5,248 nucleotides of DNA from SIG402 sp045639045. GTDB lineage: Bacteria; Bacillota; Clostridia; Christensenellales; Borkfalkiaceae. The translations under genes and the position numbers were made by a program. Position 1 is the first letter of the stretch. Each line of letters opens with the position of its first letter. Of the stretch, positions 1 to 5,199 are shown in pieces. The notes beneath the pieces are model-generated. The model searched no databases. It was not told the DNA's origin and saw only the letters and a list, made by a program, of their open reading frames with translations. The DNA is taken from NCBI GenBank assembly GCA_045639045.1, contig JAZUCI010000113.1:1-5248 (forward strand), written 5' to 3'.

Positions 1-609
1 GTTGGGGAAATCCAACAGCCATTCTTCCAGCCAACGGATGGTGGTAATATCCAAGTTGTTGGTCGGTTCGTCCAAAATTAAGATATCGGGATTGCCGAAA
101 AGCGCTTGCGCCAAAAGGATTTTAACCTTGGTTTTCCCATCCAAATCCTTCATTTCGGCATAGTGCAATTCTTCGGGAACTTTCAGCTCATTTAACAGCG
201 TTTGCGCCGCGGCTTCCGCTTCCCAACCGCCAAGTTCGGCAAACTCGCTTTCCAAATCCGCCGCGCGTACGCCGTCCTCATCCGAAAAATCGGGTTTTAG
301 GTAAATGGCGTCCTTTTCGTCCATGATATCCACTAAGTGCTTGTGTCCAAGAAGAACGGTTCTAAGCACCGTGCAATCGTCAAAGGCGTTTTGGTTTTGG
401 CTTAAAACGGACATGCGTTCGTTTTTACCGATGGAAACTTCCCCTTTTTGGGGGTCGATATCCCCGGCAAGCACCTTTAGAAAGGTGGACTTGCCCGCGC
501 CGTTCGCGCCGATAACGCCGTAACAGTTTCCGTTTGAAAATTTTAAGTTTACGTCTTCAAATAATTTTTTACTGCCAAGGGTTAAACTAACACCCGTAAC
601 TTGTAACAT
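1..609 (-). CDS. ykpA: ABC-F family ATP-binding protein, YkpA/YbiT type, N-terminal part (3' end outside window)
   Basis: Only the first 203 codons are present; the reading frame runs off the window at base 1. ABC-F proteins are soluble, with two ATPase domains and no membrane segments; many act on the ribosome as translation factors. The first ATPase domain shows a Walker A (GANGAGKST, residues 34-42), a Q-loop glutamine near residue 71, and a Walker B plus D-loop (ILILDEPTNNLD, about 176-187). The stretch DAIYLKPDFSDEDG (about 100-113) and the GWEAE motif near 128-132 are what I remember from Bacillus YkpA and its relatives. The ABC signature is degenerate (LDGKTK, about 156-161), which is usual for the first domain of this subfamily. 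The ATG at 607-609 is preceded by GGGGGAAAG, and the gene starts 12 bases after the kinase stop, so the two are probably co-transcribed. It lacks the target-protection context of an antibiotic-resistance ABC-F. The family call is firm; the exact subfamily is from memory. Confidence 0.93.
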   Translation of the reverse strand, partial: MLQVTGVSLTLGSKKLFEDVNLKFSNGNCYGVIGANGAGKSTFLKVLAGDIDPQKGEVSIGKNERMSVLSQNQNAFDDCTVLRTVLLGHKHLVDIMDEKDAIYLKPDFSDEDGVRAADLESEFAELGGWEAEAAAQTLLNELKVPEELHYAEMKDLDGKTKVKILLAQALFGNPDILILDEPTNNLDITTIRWLEEWLLDFPN

Positions 610-621
610 GTCTTTCCCCCG

Positions 622-1566
622 TTAGTGTTGTTTTGCAAGGGCTACTGCGCCCAAAAATCCCGCGTCGTTACCCAAGGTTGCGGTGCGGATTTCTACTTGA
701 GGACCAAGGGGCCCACCGTAGATTAGTTTGTTTACCCGTTCTTGTACGGGTTTGGTTAAGTTTTCCTTTTGCGCGGAAACACCGCCACCAAGCAAAATTA
801 CTTGCGGACGGAACACGTTTGCAATATTGGTTAAACCGGTTGCTAAATCGTCAAAATACGTTTCTACAACATTGGTAGCCACGGCATCGCCTGCAAAGTA
901 CGCGTCGAACACGTGCTTGCCGTTTACGTTTTCTTCCGTGCCCGCTAATTCCCAAAGCATAGAAGTTTTATTCTGTTGCATCGCGCGGCGGGCAAAACGA
1001 AGAAGGGCGGTTGCGGATGCGTACGATTCAAAGCAACCCTTTCTACCGCAAGTGCAATCTTCCCCACCTTGGTGGATTACGGTATGACCGATTTCCGCGC
1101 CTGCGCCACCGAAAATTTTACCGCCGATAATAATACCGCTGCCTACGCCCGTACCTAAAGTTACGGTTACGCTATCCTTAACGCCTTTCGCTGCGCCGTA
1201 TTCCGCTTCCCCAAGGGCGGCAACGTTTGCATCGTTGCTTACGTATACGGGAAGGTTTAATGCGGAAGAAATGACCTTTGCAACGGGTACGTCCTTCCAA
1301 CGAAGGTTGTTGGAATAAATTACGTGGCCGTTTTCGTCGTCAATCATACCGGGGATTGCCGCGCCAAGCGCGCGAATATCAGAAAAATCAATCCCGGCTT
1401 CTGCCGCCAAGTTTTTAGAAAGAGCAACCATATTATTTACTACCCCTTCCCATCCTTTTTCATATTCGGTGGGAACGGAATTTTTTACGATCACTTTGCC
1501 CGTTTCATCTGCAATACCGCCTTTGATAAAAGTGCCGCCAAGATCGATACCAATATAATAATTCAT
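622..1566 (-). CDS. glcK: ROK-family glucokinase
   Basis: A complete 314-residue protein, the normal length for ROK sugar kinases. It would phosphorylate glucose with ATP in the cytoplasm to give glucose-6-phosphate. Visible features in order: the N-terminal phosphate-binding loop GIDLGGT (6-12); an acidic catalytic residue in SNDAN (D112); the LGTGVGSG nucleotide loop (about 137-144); the EIGH sugar-binding motif (158-161); the zinc motif CxCGxxGCxE (C171, C173, C178, E180, with H161 as the fourth ligand); and a C-terminal adenosine loop LLGGG (258-262). EIGH with the zinc motif fits the Gram-positive glucokinase subgroup, but ROK members also include fructo-, allo- and N-acylhexosamine kinases, so the substrate is inferred. 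No N-terminal DNA-binding domain is present, so it is a kinase and not a ROK repressor. An in-frame TAA three codons upstream fixes the ATG at 1564-1566, although the best Shine-Dalgarno is unusually far away. The ABC-F gene follows after 12 bases. Confidence 0.93.
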   Translation of the reverse strand: MNYYIGIDLGGTFIKGGIADETGKVIVKNSVPTEYEKGWEGVVNNMVALSKNLAAEAGIDFSDIRALGAAIPGMIDDENGHVIYSNNLRWKDVPVAKVISSALNLPVYVSNDANVAALGEAEYGAAKGVKDSVTVTLGTGVGSGIIIGGKIFGGAGAEIGHTVIHQGGEDCTCGRKGCFESYASATALLRFARRAMQQNKTSMLWELAGTEENVNGKHVFDAYFAGDAVATNVVETYFDDLATGLTNIANVFRPQVILLGGGVSAQKENLTKPVQERVNKLIYGGPLGPQVEIRTATLGNDAGFLGAVALAKQH

Positions 1567-1604
1567 ACGTTATTTAGGTTTAGGCTTTACCCAAACTTCT
1601 CCTT
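1567..1604 (-). promoter_or_regulatory. Kinase leader: distant Shine-Dalgarno separated from ATG by a hairpin
   Basis: The only strong ribosome binding site, AAGGAGAA (1597-1604), lies 30 bases before the ATG. Directly after it, GTTTGGG (1590-1596) can pair with CCTAAAC (1578-1584) around a five-base loop, a 7-bp hairpin with one G-U pair. Eleven bases (1567-1577) then lead to the ATG. If the hairpin forms, Shine-Dalgarno and start codon come to roughly normal spacing; if not, initiation should be poor. A tiny frame TTG-GGT-AAA-GCC-TAA also starts just after the Shine-Dalgarno. The pairing is seen in the sequence; the effect on translation is inferred. Confidence 0.5.
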
Positions 1605-1620
1605 ATACTTTTTCTAGTAT

Positions 1621-1649
1621 ATTGTACCATAACCGCGCGCTTTCTTCAA
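1621..1649 (-). promoter_or_regulatory. Sigma-A promoter for kinase and ABC-F genes
   Basis: A -35 box TTGAAG (1644-1649), 17-base spacer and -10 box TACAAT (1621-1626), with a TGG extended -10 just before it. Transcription would start near 1610-1615, about ten bases ahead of the Shine-Dalgarno at 1597-1604. TATACT at 1616-1621 is an alternative -10 but lacks a well-spaced -35. Confidence 0.7.
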
Positions 1650-1674
1650 CCCTTTTTGCAAAAAAAATGAAAGA

Positions 1675-1706
1675 AAAAAGAAAATTCCCCTACTATTGTA
1701 GGGGAA
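1675..1706 (-). terminator. Rho-independent terminator after the GH127 gene
   Basis: On the minus strand TTCCCCTAC (1698-1706) pairs perfectly with GTAGGGGAA (1685-1693) around a four-base loop: a 9-bp stem followed by TTTTCTTTTTTC. It lies 56 bases past the GH127 stop and ahead of the kinase promoter, so it separates the two transcription units. Confidence 0.88.
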
Positions 1707-1761
1707 CTTATTGATATTCGCTTTTGGGGCGATTTTTACGTTTTCCTTTTCCGTTTATCCG

Positions 1762-3678
1762 TTATTTATAGCGGGGGAAAACAGTTAAGCGAAGGGTGGT
1801 TGTTCCGTAAGGCACAAGGGTGATTTCGGTTTCCTTACCCAGTTTCATTTCGTCCTTTTTAGGAACGGGCGGGGTAAATTCAAAATCCCCTTCCACGGTT
1901 ACGAAGGTAAAATCGTCGTCTATTTGCTCGCTTTGGTCGGCGTAGACCTGACGACTTACCGAAGTTACCCTTTCGTTTTCCCAATTCGTTACTTCCACAG
2001 CGGGAAGCGTTAAGAAAACGGGCGCGGTGTTTGCGTTAAAGCAAAAATCCGTTACTTCGCGCTTTATCACTTTAACGTCCTTTTCCTTACAGCCGATGGC
2101 GTAATTCCATTTGCTTGTGGGATACAATTCCATGGTAAGGGCGGAATCAGAAAGGCTTTCCCTACTTTCAATGGCTAAGGAGTACAAAACGGGGCCACGT
2201 TCCACTACGCAGGTATCTTCCCCACAGGTGGAAAAACGAACGGCTAATTCCAAATAAAGGGATACCTCGTCCCCATCTTTTACCTTACTTTGTAAGGTAA
2301 AGATACCGTTTTCAAGGTTACCTTCCGCCTTTTTGCCGTTGAGAAGCACTTTATAATTTTTGCACCACGCGGGAATACGGCAAGCAAAGGAAATCCCCTT
2401 TCCTTCCGCAAGGGCAAAGGAAAATTTGACAGTTTCGTCAAAGGGGTATTCGGTTTTTTGGGTAATCGTTACGCCATTTTCGGTCAACGTACAATCCCCG
2501 TACAAAAGCGCCGCGTAGCCTTCTTCCGTTTTCATAAACATATTGTATACGTAGTTAGGAAGCGCGCGATTTACGTTACCGATACAGCAAAGGGCAATCC
2601 CCGTTTTACGGAACGCCATGCCGGTACCACCGCGGTTAAAACTGTTGTGGTTGGACGTTTCGGTGGCAATGGTTTGATTTGCGCACGAAAAATACTGAAT
2701 CATTTTGAAAGAATCTAACGCGGAGCCGGGTAAAGCGTTGAAAATTCCCTTTTCGGCAATATCTAAATATTCCGCGTTGCCAGTAACGGAGAACATATAG
2801 TAAAAAGCCCACGCTAAATCCACGATATCGCAAATTTCGTGACTGGACAAGGGGCCGTTGCCATCCAAAAATTCGCACGAACTATGTACACCGCACACCA
2901 AAAGGCTGTGCCGTTTTAACTTTTCAAACGCGTGAATACTGTAAGAAAGATATTCTTCGTTTTTCGTAACGCTATATAAAACTGCGCCAAGTTTTGCGAT
3001 TTCGCAGTAGGTTACGCCGTGTACGGATTCTTCCTTGCTTAGATCGTAAATATGCTCTTTGGTTAAGCCTTGCCAAGCGCAGTCGTTTAAGAACCCTTCA
3101 AATGCGGAAACCGCCATATTGAGTAGTTCTCTATCCCCCGTTTGGGTATAAAGCCAAACCAAAATTTCCACGTTAAGAACGTTTCTTGCCACCGAATAAT
3201 CAAAAGGATATCCCTTGTAGTGGGCAACCATTTTATCGATAATAGTTTTATCCCCCGTAATTTCATATTCGGCAATCATACCGCGGAACAATACCACGTG
3301 TGGCCAGCGGGGAAAATAGTTTTTCTTATCCGCGTGTTCGTATTTTAATAAGGCGGGGCCCATATAGCCATCTGCATCCGCGGTGTTTAGAACCCCGTAA
3401 ATTTGTTCGCGAACACGGCTTAACAAGGGGGCGGTATTTGTAAGATACGCGCACTTTAACGCGCCGTCTATCCAATACGCTTTTTGTTCGTAGGGCGCCC
3501 AATGGGAACCGGGTGGCACTTCCGGTACATCGCCTTGTACGTACCAATCGGTAGTTCTATCGTTAAAAGGGGCAAGACAATCGTCAATATGCCCGGTAAT
3601 CCCGCCGATTTGCTTTTCTAAATATCGCTTTATCCACCCGCTAGGGGTAATTTTACCAAAACCTACTTTTTTGTACAT
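1762..3678 (-). CDS. GH127-type beta-L-arabinofuranosidase (DUF1680 family), cytoplasmic
   Basis: A complete 638-residue glycoside hydrolase, the usual length for the family. Characterised GH127 enzymes such as bifidobacterial HypBA1 remove beta-L-arabinofuranose from short arabino-oligosaccharides, using a zinc-held cysteine as nucleophile. The family's zinc and catalytic set is visible: ExC at E281/C283 (HEICD) and adjacent cysteines C364-C365 (ALCCIGN), the first being the nucleophile by analogy with HypBA1 C417. Spacing between the two sites matches the family. The N-terminal two-thirds is helical-barrel-like with HW and RWPH motifs; the C-terminal beta region carries VERGPVLYS (about 492-500) and ends LVPYGTTTLRLTVFP, both typical. 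There is no signal peptide or membrane segment, so it should act inside the cell. The ATG at 3676-3678 follows AAGGAGAA (3690-3697) after an 11-base spacer. It stands alone between its own promoter and terminator. DUF1680 also covers GH146 and other specificities, so the substrate is less certain than the fold. Confidence 0.9.
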   Translation of the reverse strand: MYKKVGFGKITPSGWIKRYLEKQIGGITGHIDDCLAPFNDRTTDWYVQGDVPEVPPGSHWAPYEQKAYWIDGALKCAYLTNTAPLLSRVREQIYGVLNTADADGYMGPALLKYEHADKKNYFPRWPHVVLFRGMIAEYEITGDKTIIDKMVAHYKGYPFDYSVARNVLNVEILVWLYTQTGDRELLNMAVSAFEGFLNDCAWQGLTKEHIYDLSKEESVHGVTYCEIAKLGAVLYSVTKNEEYLSYSIHAFEKLKRHSLLVCGVHSSCEFLDGNGPLSSHEICDIVDLAWAFYYMFSVTGNAEYLDIAEKGIFNALPGSALDSFKMIQYFSCANQTIATETSNHNSFNRGGTGMAFRKTGIALCCIGNVNRALPNYVYNMFMKTEEGYAALLYGDCTLTENGVTITQKTEYPFDETVKFSFALAEGKGISFACRIPAWCKNYKVLLNGKKAEGNLENGIFTLQSKVKDGDEVSLYLELAVRFSTCGEDTCVVERGPVLYSLAIESRESLSDSALTMELYPTSKWNYAIGCKEKDVKVIKREVTDFCFNANTAPVFLTLPAVEVTNWENERVTSVSRQVYADQSEQIDDDFTFVTVEGDFEFTPPVPKKDEMKLGKETEITLVPYGTTTLRLTVFPRYK

Positions 3679-3689
3679 AAGATTTCACG

Positions 3690-3697
3690 TTCTCCTT
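3690..3697 (-). promoter_or_regulatory. Shine-Dalgarno of the GH127 gene
   Basis: AAGGAGAA, 11 bases before the ATG at 3676-3678. It supports that start. The same octamer precedes the kinase gene. Confidence 0.8.
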
Positions 3698-3719
3698 CGC
3701 CACGATTTGTAGCGGTTAA

Positions 3720-3748
3720 AGTATACCATATCCCCTTTTGCTTGTCAA
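3720..3748 (-). promoter_or_regulatory. Consensus sigma-A promoter of the GH127 gene
   Basis: A perfect -35 TTGACA (3743-3748), 17-base spacer and -10 TATACT (3720-3725), again preceded by TGG as an extended -10. Initiation near 3713 gives a leader of about 35 bases. So strong a promoter in front of a catabolic gene suggests repressor control. The only operator-like string is TTTAACCGCTACAA just after the -10, matching seven of nine fixed positions of a catabolite-responsive element, which is too weak to call. Confidence 0.88.
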
Positions 3749-3781
3749 TACGGAATTTAAGAAAATACACCCTTTTTTGCA

Positions 3782-3869
3782 GGTGGAGATAAGGGGATAT
3801 ATCTCCGCTTCGCCCATTAGATTTGCCCGTCATGTGACGGCCGAACCACAGGGGTTCTCACCCCTTATC
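3782..3869 (-). repeat. Structured non-coding repeat element, copy 1
   Basis: Shares two blocks with 5084-5199: a 14-base block GGTGGAGATAAGGG (3782-3795) and a 44-base core (3823-3866) with one difference (G3854 here, A5187 there). Within the core, + strand CCGTCA-TG-TGACGG (3827-3840) and AGGGGT-TCTC-ACCCCT (3850-3865) are perfect inverted repeats; on the minus strand the second has a GAGA, GNRA-type loop. The whole copy is closed by a perfect 9-bp inverted repeat, GATAAGGGG (3788-3796) and CCCCTTATC (3861-3869). A competing 7-bp hairpin GGAGATA/TATCTCC (3785-3791/3800-3806) also exists. No long reading frame is kept between copies, so it looks non-coding. It lies upstream of the GH127 promoter and could be a mobile repeat, a structured RNA or both. 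Confidence 0.7.
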
Positions 3870-3878
3870 GCAAAAAAT

Positions 3879-3903
3879 TAGGACGGCAAAAAATGCCGTC
3901 CTA
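3879..3903. terminator. Strong bidirectional terminator hairpin
   Basis: TAGGACGGCA (3879-3888) pairs with TGCCGTCCTA (3894-3903) around a five-A loop, a perfect 10-bp stem. On the + strand it is followed by six T; on the minus strand by ATTTTTTG. In the minus direction it would end transcripts from the membrane-protein gene (4049-4534) before they reach the GH127 promoter. Confidence 0.85.
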
Positions 3904-3909
3904 TTTTTT

Positions 3910-3922
3910 GGTGGAGTAAGAG
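3910..3922 (-). repeat. Partial third copy of the GGTGGAG repeat end
   Basis: GGTGGAGTAAGAG resembles the GGTGGAGATAAGGG block of the two full copies, with one base missing and one changed. Like copy 2 (5084) it directly abuts a terminator hairpin, so the pairing of terminator and this block recurs. No core follows; AT-rich sequence begins instead. It may be a decayed end of the element. Confidence 0.35.
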
Positions 3923-3947
3923 CAACCTAAATCGAACCGTTTAAAAA

Positions 3948-4043
3948 TCAATCAATATGTATGTTGCTTGTATCTATCTTAAATCGAGCTAACATTTCAA
4001 TAGTAATTCTTTGCCTTAATCCATTTTTACATAGGAAGAATAA
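3948..4043 (-). pseudogene. Possible decayed C-terminal coding fragment, unknown family
   Basis: Just after the membrane-protein stop, a 31-codon open stretch between an in-frame TAA (4044-4046) and TGA (3948-3950) reads as plausible protein, for example LRQRITIEMLARF followed by KIDTSNIHID. It has no usable start near its beginning and no ribosome binding site. The amphipathic composition is suggestive, but a chance frame in AT-rich DNA is quite possible. I do not recognise the family. Confidence 0.22.
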
Positions 4044-4048
4044 TTAAA

Positions 4049-4534
4049 TTATACTTTCTTTTTATCTTTTAAATAACAAACGACTATGCAGACCAAATAA
4101 TAAACAGAAAATGCAATCATCGGTAATAGCATTTCTGAAGATAGATACACGTTATAATGCTCTCCTTTATACCATGTTAAATCAAGCATATAATTATATC
4201 CGATAGCAATTAAATATATGCTTTGACAAATCAATAAAAACAAATATTTTATTTGTACTTCTTTTTTTCCAAGCAATACAAATAACACAATAAAATAGAC
4301 CAAGCTCAAAGTTAATAAAATCGTAGGAATATAAGTAAGAAAACAATTTTGAATAAAGTATTCCACATCATTGGCATATAATAATCTCTCTCTTAATATT
4401 GTCATAGGAGAAAAACGCCCGTCATGAGTATCATAGTTTATTATGTGTAAGAATATGAAAAAGGAGATAAACGAAATCAATAGTAATATTGTATTGATAA
4501 GCATCAATTTATTTTTACGCAAATTAAATTTCAT
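4049..4534 (-). CDS. Small hypothetical membrane protein, four predicted helices
   Basis: A 161-residue protein I cannot assign to a family. It has four hydrophobic stretches long enough to span the membrane, at about residues 10-32, 67-88, 94-116 and 132-154. A basic N-terminus (MKFNLRKNK) and basic C-terminus (LKDKKKV) suggest both ends lie in the cytoplasm. A polar loop of about 35 residues follows helix 1 (NYDTHDGRFSP and on), and a second loop between helices 3 and 4 contains WYKGEHYN; both would be outside. No catalytic motif is evident. The ATG at 4532-4534 follows CTGGAGGA (4540-4547) at good spacing. The gene is far richer in A and T than the GH127 and kinase genes, suggesting separate origin. 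It is expressed from a consensus promoter at 4723-4751 and ends before the terminator at 3879-3903. It is most likely a real accessory gene. Confidence 0.78.
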   Translation of the reverse strand: MKFNLRKNKLMLINTILLLISFISFFIFLHIINYDTHDGRFSPMTILRERLLYANDVEYFIQNCFLTYIPTILLTLSLVYFIVLFVLLGKKEVQIKYLFLLICQSIYLIAIGYNYMLDLTWYKGEHYNVYLSSEMLLPMIAFSVYYLVCIVVCYLKDKKKV

Positions 4535-4539
4535 AAAAA

Positions 4540-4547
4540 TCCTCCAG
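4540..4547 (-). promoter_or_regulatory. Shine-Dalgarno of the membrane-protein gene
   Basis: CTGGAGGA, with five T between it and the ATG at 4532-4534. It fixes the start and is a different sequence from the AAGGAGAA used by the GH127 and kinase genes. Confidence 0.75.
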
Positions 4548-4548
4548 T

Positions 4549-4653
4549 TTAATATATTTTAATTCGCACACCTACATCATTATTGCACCATGCGTCCTCA
4601 AAATCGCCTGACGCTCCATACCCAATATAGACAGCAGTAATAACGTAATATAG
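4549..4653 (-). pseudogene. Probable C-terminal remnant of a DUF6273-like protein
   Basis: A 34-codon open stretch from an in-frame TGA (4654-4656) to TAA (4549-4551) has no start codon but reads like a true protein end: YGASGDFEDAWCNNDVG followed by VRIKIY. Extracellular proteins with a DUF6273 domain often end in an aromatic and glycine-rich segment with a GVR(P) motif a few residues before the stop, and GVR here sits in the same place. The stop is 14 bases before the membrane-protein ATG, as in an operon. The upstream part of such a gene is missing: the promoter at 4723-4751 lies only about 70 bases away. The similarity is from memory and short, so this is a tentative call. Confidence 0.33.
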
Positions 4654-4722
4654 TCAAAATTCAACGAAGTGAATTAAAACTAATTGCTATCTTAAATATG
4701 GAAACTCAAATCCCACATTATT

Positions 4723-4751
4723 AGTATATAATGCTTATTTAGCCTTGTCAA
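4723..4751 (-). promoter_or_regulatory. Consensus sigma-A promoter in the AT-rich island
   Basis: A -35 TTGACA (4746-4751), 17-base spacer and -10 TATACT (4723-4728), the same boxes and spacing as the GH127 promoter. Transcription would start near 4716, giving a leader of about 180 bases to the membrane-protein ATG that includes the coding remnant. An inverted repeat AATTCA/TGAATT (4658-4663/4670-4675) lies in this leader. Confidence 0.75.
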
Positions 4752-4967
4752 TAGTCTTGTCTAATTTTATACCTTAGATTTATATTTTACAGCTATAGAA
4801 ATAATCTTTGCACCGTGGCGTGTGCTTGCCTTGATACAAGTCGGCTCGCTTCGTTCATAAGGAAATTAAATAGGGCAGAGGTGGAAAATTATTGCCTAAG
4901 ACGACAAAGTTTCACTCGCAACGAATTTTGACGAAAGGTTTAACCTTATCGTTTTTGCTCGTTCGTG
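4752..4967. other. Non-coding stretch, no gene seen
   Basis: I see no credible gene on either strand. Frames are short and lack ribosome binding sites; the longest ATG frame I followed on the minus strand (from about 4859) ends after 21 codons. Base composition shifts here from the AT-rich island to a mixed sequence with short GCTCGCTTCG-like palindromic pieces, of the sort found in intergenic repeats. It leads into the repeat cluster that starts at 4968. Confidence 0.5.
4931..4956 (+). terminator. Weak terminator-like hairpin
   Basis: ACGAAAGGT (4931-4939) pairs with ACCTTATCGT (4943-4952) through nine pairs with one bulged A around a three-base loop, and five T follow on the + strand. No + strand gene lies upstream, so it has no evident client. 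It could be a relic or chance. Confidence 0.28.
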
Positions 4968-4994
4968 CGTAAGGAGCGTAGCGACGGATTAGCG
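4968..4994 (+). repeat. 27-base direct repeat, copy A
   Basis: Begins CGTAAGGAGCGTAGCGAC and continues to GGATTAGCG at 4994. Matches 5220-5246 at 26 of 27 positions (T4970 against C5222). The two copies are 252 bases apart in the same orientation and bracket the hairpin cluster and repeat copy 2. Confidence 0.75.
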
Positions 4995-5048
4995 TGAGCC
5001 GTTAGGCGAAGGGTCACGTTATTTCGTCCAACCCCTTAACGGAACAAA

Positions 5049-5080
5049 ATCAAAGCCCCTTGCTTTGCAAGGGGCTTGAT
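5049..5080 (-). terminator. Terminator-like hairpin at the end of repeat copy 2
   Basis: ATCAAAGCCCCTTG (5049-5062) pairs with CAAGGGGCTTGAT (5068-5080), thirteen pairs with one bulged A and a CTTTG loop. On the minus strand it is followed by TTTTGTT, a short T-run, so it would work mainly for minus transcripts. It lies directly downstream (minus sense) of the structured element at 5084-5199, as a terminator for a small RNA would. Confidence 0.6.
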
Positions 5081-5083
5081 AAT

Positions 5084-5199
5084 GGTGGAGATAAGGGAAT
5101 GTTCCCGACACCCCCTAAAGGGGGAACCCCCTCGGCAATCTTCGTCCTTCAAGGATTGCCCGTCATGTGACGGCCGAACCACAGGGATTCTCACCCCTT
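5084..5199 (-). repeat. Structured non-coding repeat element, copy 2 (longer form)
   Basis: Same orientation as copy 1, sharing the 14-base block (5084-5097) and the 44-base core (5156-5199, one difference). About 31 bases longer between the blocks, where it carries extra inverted repeats: GGGAA-TG-TTCCC (5095-5106), CCCCCT-AA-AGGGGG (5111-5124) and GGCAATC/GATTGCC (5134-5140/5154-5160). The single core change (A5187) turns a G-C pair into a G-U pair in the minus-strand RNA, but into an A-C mismatch in the + strand RNA. A terminator-like hairpin follows in the minus direction. The 62-codon minus frame crossing it (5036-5224) is not kept in copy 1, where the same frame stops just after the core, so I do not call a gene. 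Confidence 0.7.

Noticed and set aside
151..165. Missing LSGGQ-type signature in the visible ABC-F domain (LDGKTK in its place), suggesting a broken ATPase.
   Set aside because: The coordinates mark the codons approximately. A degenerate first-domain signature is normal in the YkpA/YbiT subfamily, and Walker A and B are intact.
305..523. Plus-strand open frames inside the ABC-F, kinase and GH127 genes.
   Set aside because: They lie antisense to well-supported conserved proteins and have no family resemblance of their own.
3706..3719. Catabolite-responsive element candidate TTTAACCGCTACAA after the GH127 -10 box.
   Set aside because: Two of the nine fixed positions differ and there is no dyad symmetry. 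It is too weak without knowledge of the genome's CcpA sites.
3820..3869. Resemblance of GGGGTGAGAACCCCTGTGG in the minus-strand core to part of a cobalamin riboswitch or FMN riboswitch.
   Set aside because: Only one short segment is similar. The B12 box and other conserved core segments are absent, and neither copy precedes a cobalamin or flavin gene.
4793..4861. Small minus-strand frame starting MNEASRL (21 codons).
   Set aside because: There is no ribosome binding site, and its start lies in a short palindromic GCTCGCTTCG motif. It is probably chance.
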